Source of the DNA: SIG587 sp045531585
Lineage (GTDB): Bacteria; Bacillota; Clostridia; Oscillospirales; Acutalibacteraceae
Direction: 5' to 3'
NCBI GenBank assembly: GCA_045531585.1
Contig: JAZSEH010000065.1
Coordinates: 1 to 17,112 of the forward strand
Length of the DNA stretch: 17,112 nt
The notes beneath the pieces were generated by a model. The model did no database searches and was not told the origin of the DNA. It worked only from the letters and a program-made list of their open reading frames with translations. The position numbers were made by a program, and so were the translations under genes. Positions 1 through 5,810 of the stretch are shown here, piece by piece. How positions within the stretch are numbered: position 1 is the first letter of the stretch; each line of letters opens with the position of its first letter.

Positions 1-27
1 CAGCATAGTTTGTGTTACAGTTTTCAT
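1..27 (-). CDS. 5' end of a leftward gene, cut by the window edge
   Basis: Only nine codons are inside the window. Read on the minus strand they give MKTVTQTML, starting at the ATG at 27-25. An AGGAGG ribosome binding site lies at 47-42, 14 nt upstream, which is rather long, and an in-frame TAA lies between the two, so translation cannot start further upstream in this frame. The product cannot be identified from nine residues. The start codon lies inside a nested inverted repeat (11-124), and the neighbouring DNA looks like accessory or mobile DNA. A recombinase, transposase or autoregulated regulator would therefore fit, but that is only inference. That a coding start exists here is moderately supported by the strong SD. 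Confidence 0.45.
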
Positions 28-124
28 GACGAATGGTTAATCCTCCTGTCTGTTTTGTATGAGCAACTTAACTGTAACACAGGATTTTCCATTCGTCACT
101 TATTTTTTTGCCTACTGTAACACA
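11..124. repeat. Nested inverted repeat with three TGTGTTACAG boxes and two TGACGAATGG boxes
   Basis: The left arm is TGTGTTACAG (11-20), a 6-nt gap, then TGACGAATGGTTAATCC (27-43). On the minus strand the right arm is TGTGTTACAG (124-115), a 16-nt gap, then TGACGAATGGAAAATCC (98-82). A third TGTGTTACAG (minus strand, 81-72) directly abuts the inner box. The two arms differ in spacing by exactly 10 nt, about one helical turn. The SD and ATG of the leftward gene sit inside the left arm, so the structure could be an operator array, an RNA structure masking the start, or recombinase binding sites. All matches are read directly; the role is inferred. Confidence 0.7.
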
Positions 125-146
125 TCTATTGTAAACCTACACACAC

Positions 147-176
147 AAATCCCCACCGATTTCTCGGTGGGGATTT
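147..176. terminator. Perfect 13-bp GC-rich hairpin, probable intrinsic terminator
   Basis: AAATCCCCACCGA, loop TTTC, TCGGTGGGGATTT form a perfect 13-bp stem with a 4-nt loop. The + strand continues ATTTGATTTGCTTTAT, a loose T-rich run; the other strand has a weaker one. No rightward gene precedes it in the window. It may terminate transcription arriving from the right, insulate the leftward gene, or act as an attenuator in that gene's leader. Confidence 0.55.
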
Positions 177-192
177 GATTTGCTTTATAAAG

Positions 193-231
193 TTGTTACA
201 GGACAAACCTTTTTAGCGTCAAAGGGACAAA
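193..231 (+). repeat. Left terminal inverted repeat of the Mrr-carrying segment
   Basis: The blocks are TTGTTA, CA, GGACAAA, CCT, TTTTAGCGT, C, AAA (193-223), followed directly by a second GGGACAAA (224-231). Read inward, it matches the right-hand copy (1792 to 1762) at 25 of 31 positions. Mismatches fall only in the short spacers between the TTGTTA, GGACAAA, TTTTAGCGT and AAA blocks. The TGT tip and the duplicated GGACAAA motif resemble transposon ends with repeated transposase-binding sites, as in IS21-like elements. That assignment is inferred. Confidence 0.65.
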
Positions 232-506
232 TTTTTTTATCCTCATCCCATCCAATTTTCTCCCATTTTGACCCGCCCTTTTTCCATCTCTTTTTCTCCA
301 AGTATTTCTCCGTTTTTCTCATCATCGGGTCAAGTTTTATGAGAATTTGCGGAGTGCAATTTGGAAATTAAGAGGGTTCTTTTTTCTCCCGTTTTTTCAC
401 CCTCCATCCGAAATAAGGGGAATTAACAGGAAGTAAGCGGATTAACAAGAAATAGATTGAAAGTAATGGAATGACGCTGAAACCAACGTAGTTAAAAACA
501 CTACAA
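232..506. other. Non-coding AT- and pyrimidine-rich spacer
   Basis: Nothing convincing is encoded here. The + strand from about 231 to 330 is strikingly pyrimidine-rich (repeated TTTTTC, TCTCC and CATCCCATCC blocks). Short open frames on both strands have low-complexity translations, no good ribosome binding site and no recognisable motif. The stretch lies between the left inverted repeat and the promoter region of the nuclease gene. Confidence 0.6.
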
Positions 507-544
507 ATTGCAAATTTTATAAGAATATATTTACAAAATGCAAT

Positions 545-550
545 TATAAT
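545..550 (+). promoter_or_regulatory. Consensus -10 box of the Mrr-like gene
   Basis: A perfect TATAAT predicts a transcript start near 557. No good -35 hexamer is found at 16-18 nt upstream. An ATTGCA/TGCAAT inverted repeat (507-512 and 539-544) ends directly at the -10 box. If the -10 is used, the ATG at 559 would be practically leaderless, which favours the downstream TTG start at 586. Confidence 0.5.
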
Positions 551-570
551 GTTAGAATATGAAAAAATCA

Positions 571-577
571 AGAGGTG
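571..577 (+). promoter_or_regulatory. Ribosome binding site deciding a TTG start for the Mrr-like gene
   Basis: AGAGGTG lies 8 nt before TTG at 586-588. No Shine-Dalgarno sequence precedes the in-frame ATG at 559, and the -10 box is only 8 nt from that ATG. A TTG start gives an N terminus beginning MDIFSKIKKNK. Confidence 0.55.
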
Positions 578-585
578 TTTTTATA

Positions 586-1650
586 TTGGATATTTTTAGT
601 AAAATTAAAAAAAATAAAATTGAAGACCTTTTCTTAACTTTGAAAATCGGTCTAGAAAAATGCAACGAAACGAATAATTTAGAAGAATTTATTTTTTATT
701 GGGATAAAGCTATTGAGGCATCAAAAGGGTTACTTAAATATGCTAATTCATCTCTTATTCGTGGTGATGTATACAAACAATACAATTTATTAGTTTCTTC
801 TGAGCAAAAAGATTTAAGGGAAGCTGTAGAGCGTTTTACAAATAGCACTATCCAAACGCTAAAAAATTCCACAAATTCAAATAGTGGCTTTGAAGATTAT
901 AAATTTACAATAAATCGGTATAAAAATCGTTATGATAAAGAAACCTTGGCATTTGTGGAAGATAGTATAAAGAAAGTTTCTATATCATTAGGTATTATAC
1001 AACCTAATACAATTCAAACGCTCATGAAAGATTTTGACAATTTGGAAGGATTAGAATTCGAACAATGGTGTGCAGAACTTTTAGAAGTTAATAACTTCAT
1101 AAACGTTAAGGTTACAAAAGCAAGTGGAGACCATGGAGTAGATATATTAGCAGAAAAGAATGATATAAAATATGCAATACAATGCAAATGCTATTCTCAA
1201 GACTTAGGGAACTCACCCGTACAAGAAATACACGCTGGGAAAAATATGTATAACTGTCATATAGGAGTAGTAATGACTAATAGATATTTTACCACTGGTG
1301 CAAAAGAACTTGCAGATGCAACAGGTGTTTTGTTGTGGGATAGAGATAAAATATTGCAAATGTTACCACATTCAAGCAAATCCACTCATCAAGAAAATAA
1401 AGAAAACACAAAAGTGCTTTCAGAGGAAGATTATGATCCTTTATTAACAGAAGCTATACAGTACATAATGAACAAAAAGATGGTTGACAAAGATATGTTA
1501 CAAAAAAAGTTTAAAATAGGATATGCACGCTCACTAAGACTTATTGATATAATGGAAGAACTTGGTATTCTTAGTGAATATAATGGTTCAAAACCAAGAG
1601 AAGTAAAGCTTTCAAAATTGGAAATTCAAAGAATAATTGATGAATTATAA
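586..1650 (+). CDS. Mrr-family restriction endonuclease-like protein with C-terminal FtsK-gamma-like domain
   Basis: A predicted 354-residue cytoplasmic protein (363 if started at the ATG at 559), in three parts. Residues 1-145 form a mostly helical, unrecognised region. About 152-262 is an Mrr_cat-type PD-(D/E)xK nuclease: FEQWCAELL helix, then GDHGVD (Asp186), then IQCKCY giving a Q199-x-K201 catalytic pair, the QxK variant typical of Mrr. About 281-343 strongly resembles the DNA-binding gamma winged helix of FtsK/SpoIIIE: DPLLTEAIQYI, LQKKFKIGYARSLRLID, MEELGI, NGSKPREV. Mrr enzymes cleave modified or foreign DNA; FtsK gamma reads short oriented chromosomal sequences. The fusion may therefore target the nuclease to particular sequences, which is inference. 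The gene is AT-rich, alone, bounded by inverted repeats and probably horizontally acquired. Confidence 0.85.
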   Translation: MDIFSKIKKNKIEDLFLTLKIGLEKCNETNNLEEFIFYWDKAIEASKGLLKYANSSLIRGDVYKQYNLLVSSEQKDLREAVERFTNSTIQTLKNSTNSNSGFEDYKFTINRYKNRYDKETLAFVEDSIKKVSISLGIIQPNTIQTLMKDFDNLEGLEFEQWCAELLEVNNFINVKVTKASGDHGVDILAEKNDIKYAIQCKCYSQDLGNSPVQEIHAGKNMYNCHIGVVMTNRYFTTGAKELADATGVLLWDRDKILQMLPHSSKSTHQENKENTKVLSEEDYDPLLTEAIQYIMNKKMVDKDMLQKKFKIGYARSLRLIDIMEELGILSEYNGSKPREVKLSKLEIQRIIDEL

Positions 1651-1652
1651 AA

Positions 1653-1700
1653 AAGACCTTGTATTTGCAGATTTCTCTACAAATACAAGGTCTTATTTTT
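1653..1700. terminator. Bidirectional terminator between the nuclease gene and ppdK
   Basis: A perfect 15-bp stem (AAGACCTTGTATTTG at 1653-1667 with its complement at 1680-1694) encloses a 12-nt loop. On + it is followed by ATTTTTCTT. On the minus strand the stem exits into TTTT followed by ATAATTC, so it can stop both the rightward nuclease transcript and the leftward ppdK transcript. No other terminator for ppdK is seen. Confidence 0.85.
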
Positions 1701-1742
1701 CTTGAATCTTCTCGTTCAAGCTTTTCTGTTCGCGTTAAAAAG

Positions 1743-1792
1743 TTTTGTCCTTTTTATGTGATTTCACGCTAAAACACTTTGTCCCATAACAA
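1743..1792 (-). repeat. Right terminal inverted repeat of the Mrr-carrying segment
   Basis: On the minus strand from 1792: TTGTTA, TG, GGACAAA, GTG, TTTTAGCGT, G, AAA (to 1762), with a second GGACAAA at 1750-1744. This is the partner of 193-231 (25/31 identical over 31 bp). Its outer tip overlaps a small CATAAC/GTTATG hairpin (1786-1802) just beyond the ppdK stop. Confidence 0.65.
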
Positions 1793-1803
1793 TAGGTTAT
1801 GAC

Positions 1804-3822
1804 TTATTTCATATCCTTTATAGCAGCCTGAGCGGCGGCGAGGCGTGCGATGGGCACGCGGAAGGGTGAGCAGGATACATAGGCAAGGCCAATCTTGTGG
1901 CAGAACTCAACGGAAACAGGGTCGCCGCCGTGCTCGCCGCAGATACCGCAGTGGATGGAAGGACGAGCCTTCTTACCAAGGGTAACGGCCATATCCATAA
2001 GCTTACCTACGCCGTTCTGGTCAAGCTTAGCAAAGGGATCGTTCTCATAGATCTTGCTGTCATAGTAAGCGGTGAGGAACTTACCTGCGTCGTCACGGCT
2101 GAAGCCGAAGGTCATCTGGGTAAGATCGTTAGTACCGAAGCAGAAGAACTCAGCTTCTTTTGCAATCTCATCAGCGGTAAGACAAGCACGGGGGATTTCC
2201 ATCATGGTACCAACTTCGTACTTAAGCTCAACGCCTGCAGCAGCGATTTCAGCATCTGCAGTAGCAACAACAACATCCTTAACGTACTTCATTTCCTTAA
2301 CTTCGCCGGTAAGAGGAATCATAATCTCGGGAACGATGTTCCAATCAGCGTGAGCCTTCTTAACGTTGATAGCTGCACGGATAACGGCAGAAGTCTGCAT
2401 CTTTGCAATTTCAGGATAAGTAACTGCAAGACGGCAGCCACGGTGACCCATCATGGGGTTGAACTCATGGAGAGAAGAAATGATGTTCTTAATGTCAGCA
2501 ACGGTTTTGCCCTGAGCCTTTGCAAGAGCCTCGATATCAGCCTCTTCAGTGGGAACGAACTCATGGAGAGGAGGATCAAGGAAGCGGATGCAAACGGGGT
2601 TGCCTTCAAGAGCCTCGTAAAGCTTCTCAAAGTCGCCCTGCTGATAGGGAAGAATCTTAGCAAGAGCAGCTTCACGCTCTTCTACGGTGTCAGCACAGAT
2701 CATCTCACGGAAAGCTGCGATTCTCTCAGCCTCGAAGAACATATGCTCAGTACGGCAAAGGCCGATACCCTCAGCGCCAAGCTCTTTTGCCTTCTTAGCG
2801 TCGGCAGGAGTATCAGCATTTGTGCGAACCTTAAGGGTTCTAAACTCATCAGCCCAAGCCATGATGCGGCCGAACTCGCCTGCGATTTCAGCATCAACAG
2901 TGGGGATGATACCGTCGTAGATGTTACCGGTGGAACCGTCAATGGAAATATAGTCACCCTCAGTGTAGGTCTTGCCTGCAAGGGTAAACTTCTTGTTTTC
3001 TTCATCCATAATGATATCGCCGCAACCGGAAACGCAGCAGGTACCCATACCACGGGCAACAACGGCTGCGTGAGAGGTCATACCACCGCGAACGGTGAGG
3101 ATACCCTGAGAAGCCTTCATACCGGTAATATCTTCGGGAGAGGTCTCAAGACGAACAAGGATAACCTTTTCACCACGGTTGTTCCAAGCCTCTGCATCTT
3201 CAGCAGTAAATACAACCTTACCGCAAGCAGCACCGGGGGAAGCACCAAGGCCCTTACCTGCAGGAACAGCAGCCTTTAATGCCTTCTGGTCAAACTGGGG
3301 ATGGAGAAGGGTGTCAAGGTTTCTGGGGTCGATCATAGCAACAGCCTGCTTCTTATCGATCATACCCTCGTCAACAAGGTCACAAGCAATCTTAAGAGCA
3401 GCCTTAGCGGTACGCTTACCGTTACGGGTCTGGAGCATATAAAGCTTGCCGTCTTCAACGGTGAACTCCATATCCTGCATATCGCGATAATGGTCTTCAA
3501 GAATAGCGCAAACCTTCTTGAACTCTTCAAAAGCTGCGGGGAACTTCTCAGCCATCTCAGCGATGGGCATAGGAGTACGAACACCGGCAACAACGTCTTC
3601 ACCCTGAGCGTTGGTGAGGAACTCACCCATAAGGCCGGGCTCACCTGTAGCAGGGTCACGGGTAAAGGCAACACCTGTACCGCAGTTGTCACCCATGTTA
3701 CCAAAGGCCATCATCTGAACGTTAACAGCGGTACCCCAGGAATAAGGAATATCGTTGTCACGACGGTAAACGTTTGCACGGGGGTTGTCCCAGGAACGGA
3801 AAACAGCCTCAACAGCGCCCAC
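1804..3822 (-). CDS. ppdK: Pyruvate phosphate dikinase, C-terminal 672 residues after an in-frame TGA
   Basis: This is residues 205-876 of a PPDK that is otherwise continuous with the 203-codon frame upstream. It contains the rest of the ATP-grasp nucleotide-binding domain, the phosphohistidine domain (GGMTSHAAVVARG, catalytic His455 of the joined protein) and the PEP/pyruvate-binding TIM barrel (ending CGICGEHGGDP, catalytic Cys832). The enzyme interconverts pyruvate + ATP + Pi and PEP + AMP + PPi in the cytoplasm. The frame opens with GTG directly after the TGA, and an AAGGGG lies 6 nt before it (3834-3829), so translational restart is conceivable. No other frameshift or stop is present. 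It could be a reinitiated second polypeptide, a young pseudogene, or a base error. Confidence 0.9.
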   Translation of the reverse strand: MGAVEAVFRSWDNPRANVYRRDNDIPYSWGTAVNVQMMAFGNMGDNCGTGVAFTRDPATGEPGLMGEFLTNAQGEDVVAGVRTPMPIAEMAEKFPAAFEEFKKVCAILEDHYRDMQDMEFTVEDGKLYMLQTRNGKRTAKAALKIACDLVDEGMIDKKQAVAMIDPRNLDTLLHPQFDQKALKAAVPAGKGLGASPGAACGKVVFTAEDAEAWNNRGEKVILVRLETSPEDITGMKASQGILTVRGGMTSHAAVVARGMGTCCVSGCGDIIMDEENKKFTLAGKTYTEGDYISIDGSTGNIYDGIIPTVDAEIAGEFGRIMAWADEFRTLKVRTNADTPADAKKAKELGAEGIGLCRTEHMFFEAERIAAFREMICADTVEEREAALAKILPYQQGDFEKLYEALEGNPVCIRFLDPPLHEFVPTEEADIEALAKAQGKTVADIKNIISSLHEFNPMMGHRGCRLAVTYPEIAKMQTSAVIRAAINVKKAHADWNIVPEIMIPLTGEVKEMKYVKDVVVATADAEIAAAGVELKYEVGTMMEIPRACLTADEIAKEAEFFCFGTNDLTQMTFGFSRDDAGKFLTAYYDSKIYENDPFAKLDQNGVGKLMDMAVTLGKKARPSIHCGICGEHGGDPVSVEFCHKIGLAYVSCSPFRVPIARLAAAQAAIKDMK

Positions 3823-3834
3823 TCACTGCCCCTT
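3820..3834 (-). other. In-frame TGA with overlapping restart signal in ppdK
   Basis: On the minus strand: AAGGGG CAG TGA GTG GGC GCT. The stop is followed without a gap by a GTG that is in the same frame and well spaced (6 nt) from a G-rich SD-like hexamer. A family Leu codon is expected at the TGA; TTA to TGA would be one substitution. Confidence 0.8.
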
Positions 3835-4434
3835 AGGATCGGTGGGGAAGTCCTTACCGATCTTGGACTTGTACTCAGCCTTGAACTGTGTTGCAAGCTC
3901 CTTAAGATCTTCAGCAGTAAGCTCAACGTCCTGAGTTACTCCCTTTTCTTCCTTCATTTTGTCGATAAGCTCTTCAAAATACTTCTTACCAACTTCCATA
4001 ACTACGTCAGAATACATCTGAATGAAACGACGATAGCAGTCATAAGCCCAACGGGCATTGCCGCTCTTTGCAGCCATAGTCTCAACAACGTCCTCGTTAA
4101 GACCAAGGTTAAGAATTGTGTCCATCATACCGGGCATAGATGCACGGGCACCGGAACGAACGGAAACCAGAAGGGGATTCTCCTTATCACCGAACTTCTT
4201 ACCGGTGATGCCTTCCATCTTGTCGATGTATTCCATAATCTGTGCCTGGATATCATCGTTGATTTTCCTGCCGTCCTCATAATACTGAGTACATGCCTCG
4301 GTGGTTACGGTGAAGCCCTGGGGAACGGGAAGACCGATTTTGGTCATCTCAGCCAGGTTTGCACCCTTACCGCCGAGAAGCTCACGCATTTTTGCGTCGC
4401 CTTCGCTGAACAGGTAAACATACTTGTGACTCAT
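3823..4434 (-). CDS. ppdK: Pyruvate phosphate dikinase, N-terminal 203 residues, ends at in-frame TGA
   Basis: Starts at ATG 4434 with AGGAGG at 4450-4445. The protein begins MSHKYVYLFSEG and carries the PPDK N-terminal signature: GGKGANLAEMTKIG near residues 22-35, PQGFTVTTEAC, and SVRSGARASMPGMMD with NLGLN, which form part of the ATP-binding site. It stops at DPKGQ followed by TGA (3825-3823). In the remembered C. symbiosum enzyme the matching stretch reads DQLMGAV, so the TGA replaces a Leu codon and a GTG (Val) replaces Met. With one residue at the TGA, the joined protein would be 876 residues, matching the usual ~874. The fragment alone lacks most of the ATP-grasp domain and both catalytic residues, and should not be active by itself. 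Confidence 0.9.
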   Translation of the reverse strand: MSHKYVYLFSEGDAKMRELLGGKGANLAEMTKIGLPVPQGFTVTTEACTQYYEDGRKINDDIQAQIMEYIDKMEGITGKKFGDKENPLLVSVRSGARASMPGMMDTILNLGLNEDVVETMAAKSGNARWAYDCYRRFIQMYSDVVMEVGKKYFEELIDKMKEEKGVTQDVELTAEDLKELATQFKAEYKSKIGKDFPTDPKGQ

Positions 4435-4484
4435 TTTTAGTCAACCTCCTAAATTTTTTATGGATAACTCCATTTTTTAACAAA

Positions 4485-4504
4485 TGTATACCTTATACAA
4501 GGTA
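4485..4504. promoter_or_regulatory. Overlapping dyads in the ppdK leader, candidate operator
   Basis: TGTATA-CCT-TATACA (4485-4499) is a perfect 6-3-6 inverted repeat. It overlaps a second perfect dyad, TACCTT-ATAC-AAGGTA (4489-4504). Both lie just downstream of the candidate ppdK -10 box, at or immediately after the expected transcript start, where a repressor would block transcription. Confidence 0.4.
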
Positions 4505-4511
4505 GCACTTT

Positions 4512-4517
4512 ATTATA
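4512..4517 (-). promoter_or_regulatory. Candidate ppdK -10 box
   Basis: A perfect TATAAT on the minus strand lies 78 nt upstream of the ppdK ATG in an AT-rich region. No -35 hexamer at the ideal spacing is convincing (TTGCTT occurs 21 nt upstream), so the promoter may be weak or activator-dependent. Confidence 0.4.
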
Positions 4518-4684
4518 ACAATAATTTTACCAAAAGAAAAGCAAAATTTACTAATTTTTTTAAAATTTCACAAAATACATATAAATAAATAAAAAAAACC
4601 GCGTTTTTTGAGTGTTTTAGCAATGCAAGCAGGGAAAGGTCAGGGAAAGTCAAAAAAGATTTACAAAATATTCATAAAAACCTA

Positions 4685-4713
4685 TTGACAAATGTGGGCC
4701 TTGGTGGTAAATT
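4685..4713 (+). promoter_or_regulatory. Promoter of the hrcA heat-shock operon
   Basis: A perfect -35 TTGACA (4685-4690), 17-nt spacer and -10 TAAATT (4708-4713) place the transcript start around 4720, directly at the CIRCE operator. The -10 region, GGTAAATTAAATA (4706-4718), recurs exactly at the lacZ promoter. Confidence 0.8.
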
Positions 4714-4721
4714 AAATACAG

Positions 4722-4748
4722 TTAGCACTCGGACGCTTTGAGTGCTAA
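4722..4748. promoter_or_regulatory. CIRCE operator
   Basis: TTAGCACTC, 9-nt spacer, GAGTGCTAA: a perfect match to the established CIRCE consensus bound by HrcA. It lies immediately downstream of the promoter and upstream of hrcA, so HrcA should repress its own operon, with relief on heat shock or accumulation of unfolded protein. Confidence 0.98.
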
Positions 4749-4771
4749 AGCATAAAAAGGGGGGCGTGATA

Positions 4772-5806
4772 ATGGAACTTAGCACAAGAAAACAGGCCAT
4801 AGTGCTTGCTCTTGTGGATGCGTATATCCGCACAGGTGAGCCCGTAGGCTCCAAGGCACTTACCGAGCTTCTTGAAAACGCACCCTCCTCCGCAACCCTT
4901 AGAAATGAGATGAGTGAGCTGTGTGAGTTGGGCTTTCTTGAGCAGCCTCATACCTCCGCAGGAAGAATACCCACAAGTAATGCATACAGATTATACGTTC
5001 AAAACCTGCCTGACGTGCAAACCCTTTCTCCTGCACGAAGGGATGTTATAGATGAAATGCTGTTTTCGGTTTCTGATGACCCTGAGCATATACCTGCAGG
5101 CATTTCCCGCGTGGTTTCAAGTCTTACAGGGCTACCTGCCATATCGGCAACGGTAGCGGGGGAAAACAGTACCGTTACCCGCGCAAGGCTTATTCCCTTG
5201 GGCAGGCACAGCGCAATGCTGGTGCTTATTACCTCCCACGGCAGGGCAAGAAGCCGTTTGTGCAGAACTGCATCACCCCTTACGGCGGAAAATATTATGG
5301 TATTTGAACGTCTTGTAAAGGAAAAGATATTGGGTGTACCCGTTGGGAAAATAACTCCGGCATTTCTGCAAAGTCTTATAGTTTTTGCAGGTGCTGATGC
5401 GCTTTTACTTATGCCTGTACTCACCGTGCTTTTTGAAATGATAGGTGAGGTCAGCCGTGCTACACTTGAGCTGGACGGACAGGCAAACATATTCTCGGTA
5501 TGCCGTAGCGATGCTCAGGCACGGGAAATTCTGTCCCTCTTTGACCACCGCGAAGCACTTATATCTATGCTTTCTGAGGTTAACACACCAATAAGCGTGC
5601 TGTTTGGCAGTGAAATGCACTTTGCAAGGCGCTGCCCATCAACAGTTATTATAGCAAGCTTTAACACCGGAAACGGTGACTACGGCCGAATAGGCGTTGT
5701 GGGGCCTGAGCGTATGTCCTATGCACAGATAATACCCAGCCTTGCCTATATAGCCGAAAGGGCGGGGGATATAATGTCCCGTGCACTTAAAGATATGGAG
5801 GACTGA
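4772..5806 (+). CDS. hrcA: Heat-inducible transcription repressor HrcA
   Basis: A 344-residue DNA-binding repressor, within the family's usual length. The ATG at 4772 is chosen because AAGGGGGG (4757-4764) lies 7 nt upstream; GTG 4766 and ATG 4742 are in frame but poorly placed, the latter inside CIRCE. The N-terminal winged helix (about residues 1-75) has the HrcA hallmark SSATLRNEMSELCELGFLEQ, then PHTSAGRIPT. The rest is the GAF-like regulatory and dimerisation region. It is first gene of hrcA-grpE-dnaK-dnaJ and is preceded by a perfect CIRCE. In other Firmicutes HrcA folding depends on GroEL, which is not encoded here. The gene ends TGA followed at once by TAA, and its end carries the grpE ribosome binding site. 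Confidence 0.97.
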   Translation: MELSTRKQAIVLALVDAYIRTGEPVGSKALTELLENAPSSATLRNEMSELCELGFLEQPHTSAGRIPTSNAYRLYVQNLPDVQTLSPARRDVIDEMLFSVSDDPEHIPAGISRVVSSLTGLPAISATVAGENSTVTRARLIPLGRHSAMLVLITSHGRARSRLCRTASPLTAENIMVFERLVKEKILGVPVGKITPAFLQSLIVFAGADALLLMPVLTVLFEMIGEVSRATLELDGQANIFSVCRSDAQAREILSLFDHREALISMLSEVNTPISVLFGSEMHFARRCPSTVIIASFNTGNGDYGRIGVVGPERMSYAQIIPSLAYIAERAGDIMSRALKDMED

Positions 5807-5810
5807 TAAT

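Larger units (their letters stand above)
193..1792. mobile_element. Candidate non-autonomous element carrying an Mrr-like nuclease gene
   Basis: A 1.6-kb segment is bounded by 31-bp imperfect inverted repeats (25/31 identical), each with an extra internal GGACAAA copy. It holds one gene, its promoter and its terminator. It is much more AT-rich than ppdK and the heat-shock operon next to it. No transposase frame was found inside and no convincing target-site duplication is visible, so movement would need an enzyme supplied elsewhere, or the segment is a decayed remnant. The right boundary lies 11 nt short of the ppdK stop codon, consistent with insertion just behind a conserved gene. Alternatively the repeats are paired regulatory sites. 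Confidence 0.45.

Noticed and set aside
186..193. Target-site duplication at the ends of the repeat-bounded segment
   Set aside because: The flanks (ATAAAG on the left, TAGGTT on the right) share only short chance matches, so no duplication is claimed.
180..571. Two short frames (63 codons rightward, 67 codons leftward) upstream of the nuclease gene
   Set aside because: Hydrophobic, low-complexity translations from T-rich DNA, with no ribosome binding site or motif. One runs through the nuclease promoter.
1897..3279. Long open frame (460 codons) on the + strand opposite ppdK
   Set aside because: It is exactly antisense to a strongly conserved PPDK frame, has a low-complexity Ser/Leu/Asn-rich translation, and has no ribosome binding site. 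It follows from ppdK codon usage.
3823..3825. TGA in ppdK as a selenocysteine or reassigned codon
   Set aside because: The position is Leu, not Cys, in the family enzyme I can recall. Trp is encoded by TGG throughout. No other TGA interrupts a gene in the window, and hrcA uses TGA as its stop, although a TAA follows immediately.
3301..4440. Long open frame (379 codons) on the + strand opposite the ppdK 5' half
   Set aside because: Same reason: a shadow of ppdK, spanning the TGA region, with no recognisable domain and no SD.
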